Assembly: GCF_900111745.1 (NCBI RefSeq)
Contig: NZ_FOIJ01000003.1
Coordinates: 186,001-250,000, forward strand
DNA from: Stigmatella erecta
GTDB lineage: Bacteria > Myxococcota > Myxococcia > Myxococcales > Myxococcaceae
DNA: 64,000 bases
Direction of reading: 5' to 3'
A program made the position numbers and the translations under genes. How positions within the stretch are numbered: the stretch's first letter is position 1; each line of letters opens with the position of its first letter. Positions 43,781 to 53,228 of the stretch are shown here, in pieces. The notes beneath the pieces are model-generated. The model saw only the letters and a program-made list of their open reading frames with translations. It was not told the DNA's origin and did not search any database.

Positions 43781-43835
43781 CGTTTTCTACGGTTTTCTCT
43801 GGCTTCACCTGCTATTAGGAATCTCAGGAGTATTC

Positions 43836-44180
43836 ATGTCTCGCCCCTCTCGCAAGAATGTCACCATTTCTCCCCAGGCACTTCCTCCCGCACTCGCATC
43901 CTGGGCGGAGGCCATTGGAGATGCGATCGGCCGGGGAATGGCGCGGGCCCTTCACAACAGTGGATTGGACTCCCTGGGGGGCAGCAGCAGCACCGTTCTC
44001 AGCGCGTCGTCCATGCGGCGCCGGGGCCGTCCGCCCAAGCTCGTGACGGCCGGTCCGGTTCCTCCCGAGCGCCGCTGCACTGTCTCGGGCTGCGATCGTG
44101 AGTCGCGGTCCAAGGGCCTGTGCTCGGCGCACTACCAGGCCGAACGGCGCCGCCAGCTGGCCGCCGGCAAGCCCTCCTAA
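43836..44180 (+). CDS. Small DNA-binding-type protein with AT-hook and zinc knuckle
   Basis: A 114-residue basic protein. A hydrophobic-helical N-terminal part (ALPPALASWAEAIGDAIGRG) is followed by an AT-hook core RRRGRPPK near residue 62 and a four-ligand zinc motif CTVSGCDRESRSKGLCSAHY (C-x4-C-x8-C-x2-H) near residues 81-100, ending in a basic helix (QAERRRQL). Similar zinc knuckles occur in short DNA-binding and phage-derived proteins. Function is unknown; nucleoid or transcription regulation is inferred. It has its own promoter-like signal and a large upstream gap. Confidence 0.82.
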   Translation: MSRPSRKNVTISPQALPPALASWAEAIGDAIGRGMARALHNSGLDSLGGSSSTVLSASSMRRRGRPPKLVTAGPVPPERRCTVSGCDRESRSKGLCSAHYQAERRRQLAAGKPS

Positions 44181-44359
44181 GCAAGGCCTTCCCCTTTCCC
44201 AGGGGTGCCTCACGTCCCAGGGCCCCCTGGCGCGGATTCCCCTCCCGGCACGCGCCCGGGAGGGGCGCGGTGACGAAGGCGAAACGGCGGAAAAATCCCA
44301 TATCGCGGGCGGCGTGTTTCATACACCATGCGCCCCCTCCACCCCGCGTGGGGACTGCG

Positions 44360-45739
44360 ATGCTGGGAAACCTCCTCAAGCCCGAATTCGAAGAGCTGAT
44401 CCGCTCCCGGGACTGGAACTCGCTGCGCGAGGCCTTCACCGAGATGGATCCGGCCGACGTGGCCGAAGTCATCGAGGATCTGCCCGCCCAGGAAAGCGGC
44501 GTGCTCTTCCGGCTCCTGCCGCGGGACATCGCCGCGCTGGTGTTCGAGTACCTCCCGCCCGGCCAGCAATCCGAGGTGGTAGGGACGCTGGCCACCGAGG
44601 AGCTGAAGAACCTGCTCAACGAGATGGCGCCGGACGACCGGACGCGTCTTCTGGAGGAGCTGCCCGCGGAGGTGACGCGGCGGGCGCTCACCTCGCTGTC
44701 GCCCACGGAGCTGAAGGTGGCGCGGCAGCTGCTCGGGTACCCGGAGAAGAGCGCCGGCCGCTACATGACGCCGGAGTACCTCACGCTGCCGGGAAACCTC
44801 TCGGCCGCCGAGGCCCTCGACTACGTGCGCTCGCACGGCCAGGGGCGGGAAACCCTGCACGTGCTCTACATCGTCGATGAGAAGGGCCGGCTGCTGGACG
44901 ACGTGCGCCTGGCCTCGCTGGTGCTCTCCAAGCCGGACACCCGCGTCATCGACATCCACGACCGGCAGCTCGTCAGCATCCCGGCCACCGCGGACCGGGA
45001 GGAAGTCATCGGCTTCTTCGAGAAGTATGACCGCGTGGTGATTCCGGTGACGGACTCCCGGGGGGTGATGCTGGGCATCATCACCGTGGACGACGTGCTC
45101 GACGTGGCCGAGGAGGAGGCCACCGAGGACATCCAGCGCATGGGCGGCATGGAGGCCCTGGAGGCCCCGTACCTGGAGAGCGGCCTGCTGGAGATGCTGC
45201 GCAAGCGCGTGGGCTGGCTCACGCTGCTGTTCCTGGGGCAGATGTTCACCGCGACGGCCATGGCGCACTACCAGGACGCCATCGCCCAGGCCGTCTTCCT
45301 GGGCACCTTCGTGCCGCTCATCATCTCCTCGGGGGGCAACTCCGGCTCCCAGGCCACCTCCCTCATCATCCGCGCGCTCGCGGTGCGCGACGTGTCCCTG
45401 CGGGACTGGTGGCGCGTGGCGATGCGCGAGAGCATCAGCGGCGTGGCGCTGGGGGTGTTCCTCGGGGTGCTGGGCGCGCTGCGCATCGCGCTGTGGCCCG
45501 GCCACGAGACGCTCTATGGCGAGCACTTTCTCTGGGTGGGCGTGGCGGTGGGCCTCAGCGTGCTGGGGGTGGTGACCTTCGGCACGCTGTGCGGCTCCAT
45601 GCTGCCGTTCCTGCTGCGCAGGCTCGGGTTGGATCCGGCCACCGCGTCCGCGCCCTTCGTGGCCACGCTGGTGGACGTCACCGGCGTGGTCATCTACTTC
45701 ACCGTGGCGAGCACCCTGCTGGCGGGCCGGGTGTTCTGA
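44360..45739 (+). CDS. mgtE: MgtE-family magnesium transporter
   Basis: A 459-residue Mg2+ channel. The cytosolic part has the MgtE N-domain of superhelical repeats (MDPADVAEVIEDLPAQESGV, LEELPAEVTRRALTSLSPTE) and two CBS domains (about 130-260, with VLYIVDEKGRLLDDV and RVVIPVTDSRGVMLGIITVD). A connecting helix leads to five membrane segments with the pore-region signature FVPLIISSGGNSGSQATSL. The ATG at 44360 gives the normal N-terminus. Its stop is 12 bases from the convergent rodA stop. Confidence 0.96.
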   Translation: MLGNLLKPEFEELIRSRDWNSLREAFTEMDPADVAEVIEDLPAQESGVLFRLLPRDIAALVFEYLPPGQQSEVVGTLATEELKNLLNEMAPDDRTRLLEELPAEVTRRALTSLSPTELKVARQLLGYPEKSAGRYMTPEYLTLPGNLSAAEALDYVRSHGQGRETLHVLYIVDEKGRLLDDVRLASLVLSKPDTRVIDIHDRQLVSIPATADREEVIGFFEKYDRVVIPVTDSRGVMLGIITVDDVLDVAEEEATEDIQRMGGMEALEAPYLESGLLEMLRKRVGWLTLLFLGQMFTATAMAHYQDAIAQAVFLGTFVPLIISSGGNSGSQATSLIIRALAVRDVSLRDWWRVAMRESISGVALGVFLGVLGALRIALWPGHETLYGEHFLWVGVAVGLSVLGVVTFGTLCGSMLPFLLRRLGLDPATASAPFVATLVDVTGVVIYFTVASTLLAGRVF

Positions 45740-45751
45740 GGCCCCGCGCCC

Positions 45752-46903
45752 TCAGAACATGTGGCGGCGCATGCTGATGTTCACCAGCAGCCCGATGCTG
45801 AGCATCACCGACAGCATGGAGGAGCCGCCGTAGCTCATCAGCGGCAGGGTGATGCCCGTCACCGGCAGCAGGCCAATCACCATGCCGATGTTCTCGAACA
45901 CCTGCCAGAAGAGCATCGCGGTGACGCCCACGGCCACGAAGGCGCCGAACCTGTCGCGCGCGTTGAAGCCCACGGCCAGGGCCATGGAGAACAGCCCGCC
46001 ATAGAGCGCCAGCAGCACCAGGCAGGAGAGGAACCCATGCTCCTCGGCCCACACGGAGAAGATGAAGTCCGTGTGCTGCTCGGGCAGGAAGGACAGGCCC
46101 GTCTGGGTGCCCTCGCGCCAGCCCTTGCCCGTCATGCCCCCGGAGCCCACGGCGATCTTGGACTGGGCGGCGTGGTAGCCGCTGCCCCGCAGGTCCGCCT
46201 CCGGATCCAACCACCCGGAGATGCGCTGGCTCTGGTGCCTCTTGAGGTGGTGGCGGACGATCGTCGTGCGCGGCTCGGGCGAGTCCCGGATGTAGTCGTT
46301 CCAGATGACGCCCGCCCCGGCCAGCAGCCCCACCACCATCATCGCCACGAGGTACCAGCGCACCTTGCCGAAGATGAGCACCGTGAGCGAGGACAGGAAG
46401 ATCATCAGCGCGGTGCCCAGGTCCGGCTGCACCAGCACCAGCACGAACGGCACGCCCACCGCCATCACCGGCTTCCACAGGCGCCACAGGTTGTAGGAGC
46501 CCTGGCCCGGCCGGAAGTCGTCGTGGTAGATCTTCGCCAGCATCAGCACCACGGCGATCTTCATGAACTCGGCGGGCTGGACGCGGATGGGCCCCAGCAC
46601 GAACCAGCTCTCGGCGCCCTTGGCCTTGTGCCCCACGAAGCGCAGCGCGATGAGCGCCACGATGTTGAGCACGTAGATGGGCACCGTCATGCGCTGGATC
46701 CACCGGTAGTCCACCAGGCACACCACCAGCGCGGCCCCCAGGGCCACGCCCAGGAAGATGGTCTGGCTGTACCAGACGGGGGCATGGGGCGGCCGGGACG
46801 CCGAGGCCAGGTTCCAGATGCCCAAGGTCGCGATGCCCAGGACACAGAAGAGCAGGCCCCACGGGATGTGGGGGACCATGCGGCGTTCAATGCGCAGTTG
46901 CAT
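45752..46903 (-). CDS. rodA: Rod-shape peptidoglycan glycosyltransferase RodA
   Basis: A 383-residue SEDS-family polymerase with about ten membrane segments. Family motifs include ESWFVLGPIRVQPAEFMKIA, VLVQPDLGTALMIFLSSL, GSGGMTGKGWREGTQTGLSF, LPEQHTDFIFSVWAEEHGF and GITLPLMSYGGSSML. It polymerises lipid II during elongation together with PBP2, whose gene overlaps it by 17 bases. Last gene of the mreC-mreD-mrdA-rodA operon. Confidence 0.97.
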   Translation of the reverse strand: MQLRIERRMVPHIPWGLLFCVLGIATLGIWNLASASRPPHAPVWYSQTIFLGVALGAALVVCLVDYRWIQRMTVPIYVLNIVALIALRFVGHKAKGAESWFVLGPIRVQPAEFMKIAVVLMLAKIYHDDFRPGQGSYNLWRLWKPVMAVGVPFVLVLVQPDLGTALMIFLSSLTVLIFGKVRWYLVAMMVVGLLAGAGVIWNDYIRDSPEPRTTIVRHHLKRHQSQRISGWLDPEADLRGSGYHAAQSKIAVGSGGMTGKGWREGTQTGLSFLPEQHTDFIFSVWAEEHGFLSCLVLLALYGGLFSMALAVGFNARDRFGAFVAVGVTAMLFWQVFENIGMVIGLLPVTGITLPLMSYGGSSMLSVMLSIGLLVNISMRRHMF

Positions 46904-48884
46904 TCGGCAGGCCTGGGGGCGTCACGCCCCGGGAGAGAATCGCACTCTCCAGGTTGGGGGCGGGAGGCAACGTGGGGGTATAGGGCTGGTTGGCACGCGG
47001 CGGCGGCGAGACCGCATCCTGCGCCTTCAGGTCGAAGTACTTCTGGATGACGGCCATGCCCGTGGGCGCCGCATCCGAGCCTCCGTGGCCGCCGTGCTCG
47101 TTGAGCACCACCACGGCGAGCTCCGGGTTGTCCGCCGGGGCGAAGCCCGCGAACCACGCATGGTCTCGCGCGAAGAACTCCATCTGGTGCGTCTTCACGC
47201 GCACCGCGCCCAGCGTGGCCACCTGGGCGGTGCCCGTCTTGCCCGCCACCTTGATGTCCTTGAGGCGCTGGCGGTACGCGGTGCCGCCCGGCTCGTTCAC
47301 CACCGCCATCAGCGAGTCGATGACCGCCTTGAGGTGCGCCGGGTTGATGTCCACCTTGCGCACCACCTGCGGCTGGAACGCATCGATGACATTGCCGTCC
47401 AGATCCTCGATGCGCTGCACCAGCTGCGGCTTGTACAGCGTGCCGCCATTGGCCAGGGAGGCATACACAAGCGCCAGCTGCAGCGGCGTCACGTTGTCAT
47501 CGCCCTGCCCGATGGCGCTGTTGAGCGCCATGCCCTTGGAGTAGCCGCCCGGCGAGAGCCGGTCATGGTAGGCCGTGCTGGGCATGATGCCCGGCACCTC
47601 GGCCACCACGCCGATGCCGGTGGGGCTGCCCAGGCCCAGGGCCTTGCCCATGTCGGCGATGGGGTCCAGGCCCAGGGTGTCGGCGACCTTGTAGAACCAG
47701 GTGTCGCACGAGTACTGCATCGCCTGGCGGCCCGTCACCGGACCGTGGCCGCTGTCCTTGTGGCAGCGCCAGGTGCGCGCCCCGAGCTTGTAGCCGCCGG
47801 GGCAGTTCACCACCGACTCCGGCCGGAAGAGGCCCGACTTGTAGGCGGCCAGCGCCGAGACGACCTTGAAGGTGGAACCGGGGCTGTAGTGCTCGGCCGC
47901 CACGCGGTTGATCATCGGCTGGAGCGGATCCTTCGCCAGCGCCGCCATCTGAGCCGGGGTGACGCGGCCGGTGAGCAGGTTGGGATCAAAACCCGGCCGG
48001 GACACCAGCGCGCGGATGAAGCCGGTGTTCACGTCGATGGCCACCACCGCGCCCGTCACGCCCGGGAAGGCCTGCTCGGCCACTTCCTGCAGCCGCATGT
48101 CGAGCGAGAGCACGACGTTGCCACCGGCCTCCGGCGGCACCACCGAGTGGTCGCCGAGCATGTCGTTCAGCTCCACGATGGTCTGCCCGCGCGCGTTCAC
48201 CACTTCCTTGCGCACCCCGTCCACGCCGCGAAGCTGGGACTCGAAGTAGCGCTCCAGGCCGCGGCGGCCGATGTAGTCGCCCAGCGCGTACTTGGCGCCG
48301 TCGGCGTTGAGCCGCTCCAGCTCGTCCTGGTTGATCTCGTTCATGTAGCCGAGCACGTGCGAGAGCACCGTGCCGGCGCGGTAGTTGCGGTGCGGCACCG
48401 GCACCACCTCCACGCCGTCCAGGATGTCGTGCCGGGCGTTGAGCCGGTCCAGCTCGTCGCGCGTCAGGTCCACCCGCACCGGAATGGGCTGGAACGGGGC
48501 GTTGCGGCGGGCGGCGCGGACCTGGTCCTCCACCTTCTGGCGCTGCTCGGCATCCAGCGCGAGCAGCTCGGCCAGCCGGGGGATGACCTGCTCGAAGCAG
48601 TGGGTGCAGAAGGCCGGGGTGATGAACGCATCGAACGAGGGCCGGCTGTCCACCAGGATGGTGCCCCGGGCGTCCTTGATGACGCCGCGGTCGGCGCGGA
48701 GGCGGACCTCCTTGACGAAGTTGGCCACGCTCTTGGCGGCGTACTCCTCGCCACGGATGAGCTGGAGCCGGTAGAGCTGCATGGCCAGCAGCACCATGCC
48801 ACCCACCATGGCCAGGCCCAGGAACAGGAAGCGGCGCTTGAGATCTCTTCCCGGCGTGGTGTTGCCCAGCGTCGGAGGCGTCAC
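46887..48884 (-). CDS. mrdA: Penicillin-binding protein 2 (elongasome transpeptidase)
   Basis: A 665-residue class B PBP. One N-terminal membrane anchor (FLFLGLAMVGGMVLLAMQLY), a dimerisation domain (RGVIKDARGTILVDSRPSFD), and a transpeptidase domain with SxxK as SPGSTFKVV near residue 333, SxD as YSCDTWFY and KTGTAQ near 546. A Pro-rich C-terminal tail (PPPRANQPYTPTLPPAP) is unusual. The GTG at 48884 overlaps the mreD stop as GTGA. The dimerisation domain contains a CTHC pair. Confidence 0.96.
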   Translation of the reverse strand: MTPPTLGNTTPGRDLKRRFLFLGLAMVGGMVLLAMQLYRLQLIRGEEYAAKSVANFVKEVRLRADRGVIKDARGTILVDSRPSFDAFITPAFCTHCFEQVIPRLAELLALDAEQRQKVEDQVRAARRNAPFQPIPVRVDLTRDELDRLNARHDILDGVEVVPVPHRNYRAGTVLSHVLGYMNEINQDELERLNADGAKYALGDYIGRRGLERYFESQLRGVDGVRKEVVNARGQTIVELNDMLGDHSVVPPEAGGNVVLSLDMRLQEVAEQAFPGVTGAVVAIDVNTGFIRALVSRPGFDPNLLTGRVTPAQMAALAKDPLQPMINRVAAEHYSPGSTFKVVSALAAYKSGLFRPESVVNCPGGYKLGARTWRCHKDSGHGPVTGRQAMQYSCDTWFYKVADTLGLDPIADMGKALGLGSPTGIGVVAEVPGIMPSTAYHDRLSPGGYSKGMALNSAIGQGDDNVTPLQLALVYASLANGGTLYKPQLVQRIEDLDGNVIDAFQPQVVRKVDINPAHLKAVIDSLMAVVNEPGGTAYRQRLKDIKVAGKTGTAQVATLGAVRVKTHQMEFFARDHAWFAGFAPADNPELAVVVLNEHGGHGGSDAAPTGMAVIQKYFDLKAQDAVSPPPRANQPYTPTLPPAPNLESAILSRGVTPPGLPNATAH

Positions 48885-49384
48885 AGCAGCCCTCCCATCT
48901 GGGAACGCTCCTGGCGCACCTCGAAGCGGCGCAGCAACGGGTAGAGCACCAGGGCCGCGAGCCCCGTCAGCGCCACCTGCAAGGGCAAGCCGGGCAACAC
49001 CGCCATGGCCGAGCCGTCCTTCACCGTCAGCCAGCTGAAGAAGGCCGCCAGCAGGCCATGGCCGATGTCCGCGCCCATGACGAAGAGCACGAAGGCCACC
49101 ACGCCGCGCACATCCACCAGCGAGTCCACCAAGCGTCCAATCAAGAAGATGAAGACCCCCAGGAACGTGAACAGCCCCGTGGGCTGGCCACTCATCAGAT
49201 CCAGCAGGTAGCCCACCACGAAGGCGGAGAAGGCCCCCTCCAGCAGCGAGGCCCTCAGGGCCAGGAACGCCAGTAGCACCACCGTCACATCGATGCGGCT
49301 GAGCACGAGGCCCGAGCGCTGCACCACCACCGACTCCAGCGTGAGGAGCACGAGCGCCAACCCCACCGTCACCAGGAACTTCAT
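48881..49384 (-). CDS. mreD: Rod shape-determining protein MreD
   Basis: A 167-residue membrane protein with about five hydrophobic segments (MKFLVTVGLALVLLTLESVV, VTVVLLAFLALRASLLEGAF, GVFIFLIGRLVDSLVDVRG). Low sequence conservation is usual for MreD; the identification rests on topology plus the position between mreC and mrdA. The start overlaps the mreC stop as ATGA. Confidence 0.93.
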   Translation of the reverse strand: MKFLVTVGLALVLLTLESVVVQRSGLVLSRIDVTVVLLAFLALRASLLEGAFSAFVVGYLLDLMSGQPTGLFTFLGVFIFLIGRLVDSLVDVRGVVAFVLFVMGADIGHGLLAAFFSWLTVKDGSAMAVLPGLPLQVALTGLAALVLYPLLRRFEVRQERSQMGGLL

Positions 49385-50235
49385 CGCGTCCCGCCCTCCA
49401 GCGACTGGGCCGCCACGCCATAGGGGCTGCCCACCACGAGCACTTCCTCGAGCTTGGTGGTGTCCACCGCGGGCACGATGTCGGCGCCCTGGAACATGCC
49501 GTGCTCCTTCTTCTCGAGGTTCGTCACGCGGCCCACCACCATGCCTGCGGGGTACACGCCATCCGTCCCGGAGGTGATGATGAGGTCTCCGTTCTCCACG
49601 TCCTCGGTGCGCAGCATGTTCTCCAGAATCAGCGGTCCACTGCCCGAGCCCACCGCGGTGCCCCGCGCCCGCGAGCGCTGGACGCGCACCCCGACCCGGC
49701 TCTGCGGATCCGTCACCAGCGCCACATCCGCATAGTGGCCCGTGGTCCGGATGACCCGGCCCACGATGCCGTCCGGCGTCACCACGGACATGCCTTCGAA
49801 CACCCCTTGCTTCTCCCCGCTGCTGATGCGCACCGACAACAGCTTCGCCACCGGGTTCACTCCCACCACGCGCGCGGGGATCTCCGGCCCGGGCATCGCC
49901 TCCGTGTAGCCCAGCAGCTGCCGCAGCCGCTCGTTCTCCGTCCGCGCCTCGCCCAGCGACTGCACCGCGGCGCGCAGCTGCATGTTCTCCAGCCGCAGTG
50001 CGTCATTCTCCCGCCGCACCCCGCGCAGGTCCACGTAGCCGTTCACCAGCCCGATGCCCCCGTCGATGATCCAGTTGAGCCCCGACTGGAGCGGCGACGT
50101 CAGGGCGATGACGGCGCGGTCCACGAAGTTGGGCTCGCGCCCTCGCCGCCCGGAAGCCAGGAAGGCCACCAACGGAACGAGTAACAGCGCGCTCACCAAG
50201 AGCAGCTGACGGTACCGCTTGAGGAGCGACAGCAC
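49381..50235 (-). CDS. mreC: Rod shape-determining protein MreC
   Basis: A 284-residue periplasmic scaffold. An N-terminal membrane segment (LLLVSALLLVPLVAFLAS) is followed by a coiled coil (RRENDALRLENMQLRAAVQS) and the beta domain with VVGVNPVAKLLSVRISSGEK, GIVGRVIRTTGHYADVALVT and DLIITSGTDGVYPAGMVVG. The start is GTG at 50235 with no recognisable ribosome site upstream. No mreB is present in the window, so it must lie elsewhere. Confidence 0.96.
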   Translation of the reverse strand: MLSLLKRYRQLLLVSALLLVPLVAFLASGRRGREPNFVDRAVIALTSPLQSGLNWIIDGGIGLVNGYVDLRGVRRENDALRLENMQLRAAVQSLGEARTENERLRQLLGYTEAMPGPEIPARVVGVNPVAKLLSVRISSGEKQGVFEGMSVVTPDGIVGRVIRTTGHYADVALVTDPQSRVGVRVQRSRARGTAVGSGSGPLILENMLRTEDVENGDLIITSGTDGVYPAGMVVGRVTNLEKKEHGMFQGADIVPAVDTTKLEEVLVVGSPYGVAAQSLEGGTR

Positions 50236-50464
50236 GAGGAGGGAATGTCCTGTGGGGAAAGGGGGGCAACGGCGTGTTGGGGATCAGCTAACCACTCTAA
50301 ATCGCTTGCATTTTCTGGGGTACTGTCCTAGGCAGTCAAGGCCTCGTATCGGGGGTGGCGGAGAACCGTTCACCTACCGGCCGGGCATCCAACAAACCCG
50401 CGCCGCGAGTCCTTCCGCGAAATCAGCGGTTGCCCGGCGCCCTACGAGAAGAAACGACGGCAAC

Positions 50465-52030
50465 ATGGACGGTATGAACGCCCGGAAGGTGCTCTCGCTG
50501 GTGGGCATTATCGCCATCGCGGTGGTGTTCGCGCTGCAGTTCGGACCGGGAAGCTCGGGGTTCGGGGCCGCCACGGGTCCGGCGCTGCCCAGCGCCGCGG
50601 CGGTGGTCAACGGTAAGGAGATTCCCCTCCGGGACTTCAGCCGCTTCTACGCAGGCCAGCTCAACTCGCTGCGCAACCGGGGCGTGCCCATTCCCGAGTC
50701 TTATGCGCGCCAGTCGCTTCCCAGCCAGGTCATGGACCAGCTGGTGACGCGCGAGCTGCTGTCCCAGGCCGCCGAGCGCCACGGCATCGTTCCGTCCGAT
50801 GACGAGCTGCGCAAGCTCATCCACGAGAACGTGGACTTCCACAAGGACGGCCAGTTCAACTTCGAGCAGTACAAGCGCGCCCTGCGCGACTACTACCGCA
50901 CCACCGAGCCCAAGTACGAGGAGGAGCTGCGCCGGCAGCTCGCCGCGCAGAAGATGCTCCAGGTGGTCAACAGCGGCGCGGTCGTCTCGGACGACGAGGT
51001 GCGCGCCCGCTTCGAGAAGGACGCCAACCAGGCCAAGGTGGTGTTCGCGCGCTTCCTGCCCACCATGTACGCGGCCCAGGTGCCCGCCCCCACCCCCGCG
51101 CAGCTGGAGGAGTTCCGCAAGGCGAACGCCGAGCAGGTCTCCTCCTACTTCGAGACCAACCGCTTCATGTACCAGCAGGCCGAGCGGGCCAAGGCCCGGC
51201 AGATCCTCGTGAAGCTGGCGCCGGACGCCACCGCGCAGCAGAAGGCGGACGCGAAGGCCCGCGCCGAGGCGATCCGCCAGGAGATCACCGGCGGCAAGGA
51301 CTTCGCCACCGTGGCGCGCGAGCGCACCGAGGACCCGGGCACCAAGGCCTCCGGCGGGGACCTGGGCTGGGTGGAGCGCGGCAGCCTGGAGCCCACGCTC
51401 GCCGAGGCCGTCTTCGCCCTGGCCCCCAACGGCGTCTCGGAGCCCATCGAGACGAAGCTCGGCTGGCACGTGGTGAGGGTGGAGGAGAAGCAGGCCGCCT
51501 CCGACAAGAAGCTCGACGAGGTGGCCCCGGAGATCGCCACCACGCTCTACAAGCAGCAGAAGGCGAAGGACCTGGCCAAGGTGGCCGCCGAGAAGGCGCT
51601 GGCCTCCGTGAAGGGCGGCCAGACGCTCCAGCAGCTCTTCCCTCCCGAGAAGGACGGCCAGCCGGCCCTCCAGCGCTTCGAGACGGAGACGCGGCCCGAG
51701 GCGGTGGAGACGGGCAGCTTCACCGCGGGCGGCGAGTCCGTGCCGTACCTGGGCCTGGCGCCCGCGCTGTCCACGGCGGCCTTCGCCGCGCCCGGGCCGC
51801 AGGTGCTGGATCAGGTGTTCCCGCTCAACGAGGGCTTCGTGGTGGCGCAGGTCACCGAGCGGGTGAAGCCCACCGAGGAGACGTTCACCCAGAAGAAGGA
51901 CGAGCTGCGCGAGCAGACCCGCCGCGCCAAGCAGATCGAAATGACGGAGTCCTTCCTCAAGGCCCTGCGCGAGACGGGCACCGTGGTGGAGAACAACGAG
52001 GCCATCCAGAGCATCGTCGGCTCCAGCTAA
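50465..52030 (+). CDS. Peptidylprolyl isomerase/chaperone of the PpiD/SurA type
   Basis: A 521-residue envelope foldase. A short N-terminal membrane anchor (VLSLVGIIAIAVVFALQF) is followed by a SurA-N-like chaperone region (VVNGKEIPLRDFSRFYAGQL, VMDQLVTRELLSQAAERHGI) and a parvulin domain (AKARQILVKLAPDA, GKDFATVARERTEDPG, SGGDLGWVERG, ETKLGWHVVRVEEKQ). A second, degenerate C-terminal region follows. The anchor favours PpiD over soluble SurA. The ATG at 50465 is used (second ATG at 50474). Divergent from mreC and ended by a strong terminator. Confidence 0.93.
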   Translation: MDGMNARKVLSLVGIIAIAVVFALQFGPGSSGFGAATGPALPSAAAVVNGKEIPLRDFSRFYAGQLNSLRNRGVPIPESYARQSLPSQVMDQLVTRELLSQAAERHGIVPSDDELRKLIHENVDFHKDGQFNFEQYKRALRDYYRTTEPKYEEELRRQLAAQKMLQVVNSGAVVSDDEVRARFEKDANQAKVVFARFLPTMYAAQVPAPTPAQLEEFRKANAEQVSSYFETNRFMYQQAERAKARQILVKLAPDATAQQKADAKARAEAIRQEITGGKDFATVARERTEDPGTKASGGDLGWVERGSLEPTLAEAVFALAPNGVSEPIETKLGWHVVRVEEKQAASDKKLDEVAPEIATTLYKQQKAKDLAKVAAEKALASVKGGQTLQQLFPPEKDGQPALQRFETETRPEAVETGSFTAGGESVPYLGLAPALSTAAFAAPGPQVLDQVFPLNEGFVVAQVTERVKPTEETFTQKKDELREQTRRAKQIEMTESFLKALRETGTVVENNEAIQSIVGSS

Positions 52031-52057
52031 GCGGCGGGCCCTTCGCGGTCATCCCCT

Positions 52058-52090
52058 GGGCGGCCCTCTTTCGGAGGTGCCGCCCTTTTT
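52058..52090 (+). terminator. Rho-independent terminator of the PpiD-like gene
   Basis: GGGCGGC (52058-52064) pairs with GCCGCCC (52079-52085), with an inner CCTC/GAGG stem around TTTCG, followed directly by TTTTT (52086-52090). It is the clearest terminator in the window. It sits in the gap between convergent genes. Confidence 0.9.
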
Positions 52091-52094
52091 GCGT

Positions 52095-53177
52095 TCAGGG
52101 CTCGCCGGGCTCCGGGCGCGGCCCGGCGGGCAGGGGCTCCGCCAGGCAGACGCCATCCCGGCCCCGGGCCTTCGCGGCGTACATGGCGAAGTCGGCCGCC
52201 CGGATGAGGTCCATGGCGGAGTGGGCGTGGTCCGGGAAGGTGGCCACCCCCAGGCTGGCGGTGAGGCGGATGTCGAGCCCCTGGGACTGCAGGAAATGCT
52301 GCTCGCGGAACGCATCGCGGATGCGCCGGGCGATGGTGAGCGCCCCCTCGGGGGCCGTCTCCACCAGCATCAGCGAGAACTCGTCCCCGCCGTAGCGGAA
52401 CACCAGGTCCAGCTGGCGGCTGCAGCTGATGAGCAGCTCGCCCACCTCCTTGAGGAGGGCGCTGCCCACCACGTGCCCGTGGGTGTCGTTGACGTGCTTG
52501 AAGCGGTCCAGGTCCAGGAAGACCAGGGACAGCGGGTGGTGGAAGCGCTGGGAGCGCTTCACCTCGTGCTCGAGCTGCGCGCGCAGGTGCCGGGCGTTGT
52601 AGCAGCCCGTGTGCTCGTCGGTGATGGTCAGCTCCTGCACCCGCCAGAAGTTCTTCGCGTTCTCGATGGCGATGGCCGCGTAGTCCGCGATGGCCGTCAG
52701 CGTCGTCAGGTCATCCTGGGTGAAGAGCGGATCCTGCGGGCCGTTCACCAGTTCGATGATGCCCAGCACCCGGCCCCGGGCGATGAGGGGCACGGCCAGG
52801 ATGGAGCGCGTGCGGAACGCCGAGGCCTTGTCGAAGCGCGGCGCGAAGGTGGGGTCTCCGCCCACGTCGTCCACCAGCCGGGCGGTGCCCGTGGAGAACA
52901 CCGTGCCGGCGATGCCCTCGCCGGGCGAGAGCTGCAGGGACTTGAGCGCCTCGGCCCCCTCGCCCACGGCGATCTCGAAGTAGAGCTTTCCCGAGCGCTC
53001 GTCCTGGAGGATGAGTGACCAGTTGCGCGGCTGGAGCAGATCGCTCACCTTCTGCATCACCAGGCTGAGCACCTCCCGCAGCTCCAGCGTCGAGGTGAGC
53101 GCCTTGGCCATCTCGTTGAAAGCGGCCAGCTGCTCCACCGTCCTCTTCATGGCCGAGAGGAGATCCGCGGGATTCAT
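52095..53177 (-). CDS. GAF-GGDEF diguanylate cyclase
   Basis: A 360-residue soluble enzyme that makes cyclic di-GMP. Residues about 25-175 are a GAF sensor ([40 protein letters not shown]). The GGDEF domain has the metal Asp in [16 protein letters not shown], an intact [11 protein letters not shown] and, five residues before it, RQLD, the product-inhibition I-site. The ATG at 53177 follows GGAG; a GTG 21 bases earlier is the alternative. Gene order gives no pathway. The active-site residues look complete. Confidence 0.95.
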   Translation of the reverse strand: MNPADLLSAMKRTVEQLAAFNEMAKALTSTLELREVLSLVMQKVSDLLQPRNWSLILQDERSGKLYFEIAVGEGAEALKSLQLSPGEGIAGTVFSTGTARLVDDVGGDPTFAPRFDKASAFRTRSILAVPLIARGRVLGIIELVNGPQDPLFTQDDLTTLTAIADYAAIAIENAKNFWRVQELTITDEHTGCYNARHLRAQLEHEVKRSQRFHHPLSLVFLDLDRFKHVNDTHGHVVGSALLKEVGELLISCSRQLDLVFRYGGDEFSLMLVETAPEGALTIARRIRDAFREQHFLQSQGLDIRLTASLGVATFPDHAHSAMDLIRAADFAMYAAKARGRDGVCLAEPLPAGPRPEPGEP

Positions 53178-53228
53178 CAGGGGTCCACTCCGAGGCACGG
53201 TTCTGCTAAGGGATTCGGTCCTATCGCC

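Larger units (their letters stand above)
43456..43835. other. Long intergenic region with structured elements
   Basis: This is the only gap over 300 bases in the window. It is visibly less GC-rich than its surroundings (for example 43545-43615), contains no convincing reading frame, a small hairpin TGGGGG/CCCCCA (43625-43641), a long GNRA-capped hairpin (43720-43750) and a promoter-like pair at 43751-43780. A small RNA or an extended regulatory leader for the AT-hook gene is possible. Confidence 0.5.

Noticed and set aside
44181-44359. Magnesium riboswitch upstream of mgtE
   Set aside because: The 179-base leader has GC-rich pairing potential, but I could not recognise conserved M-box or ykoK elements.
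50306-50334. TTGCAT and TAGGCA as a promoter for the PpiD-like gene
   Set aside because: The -10 match is too weak to support a call, though a promoter must lie somewhere in 50236-50464.
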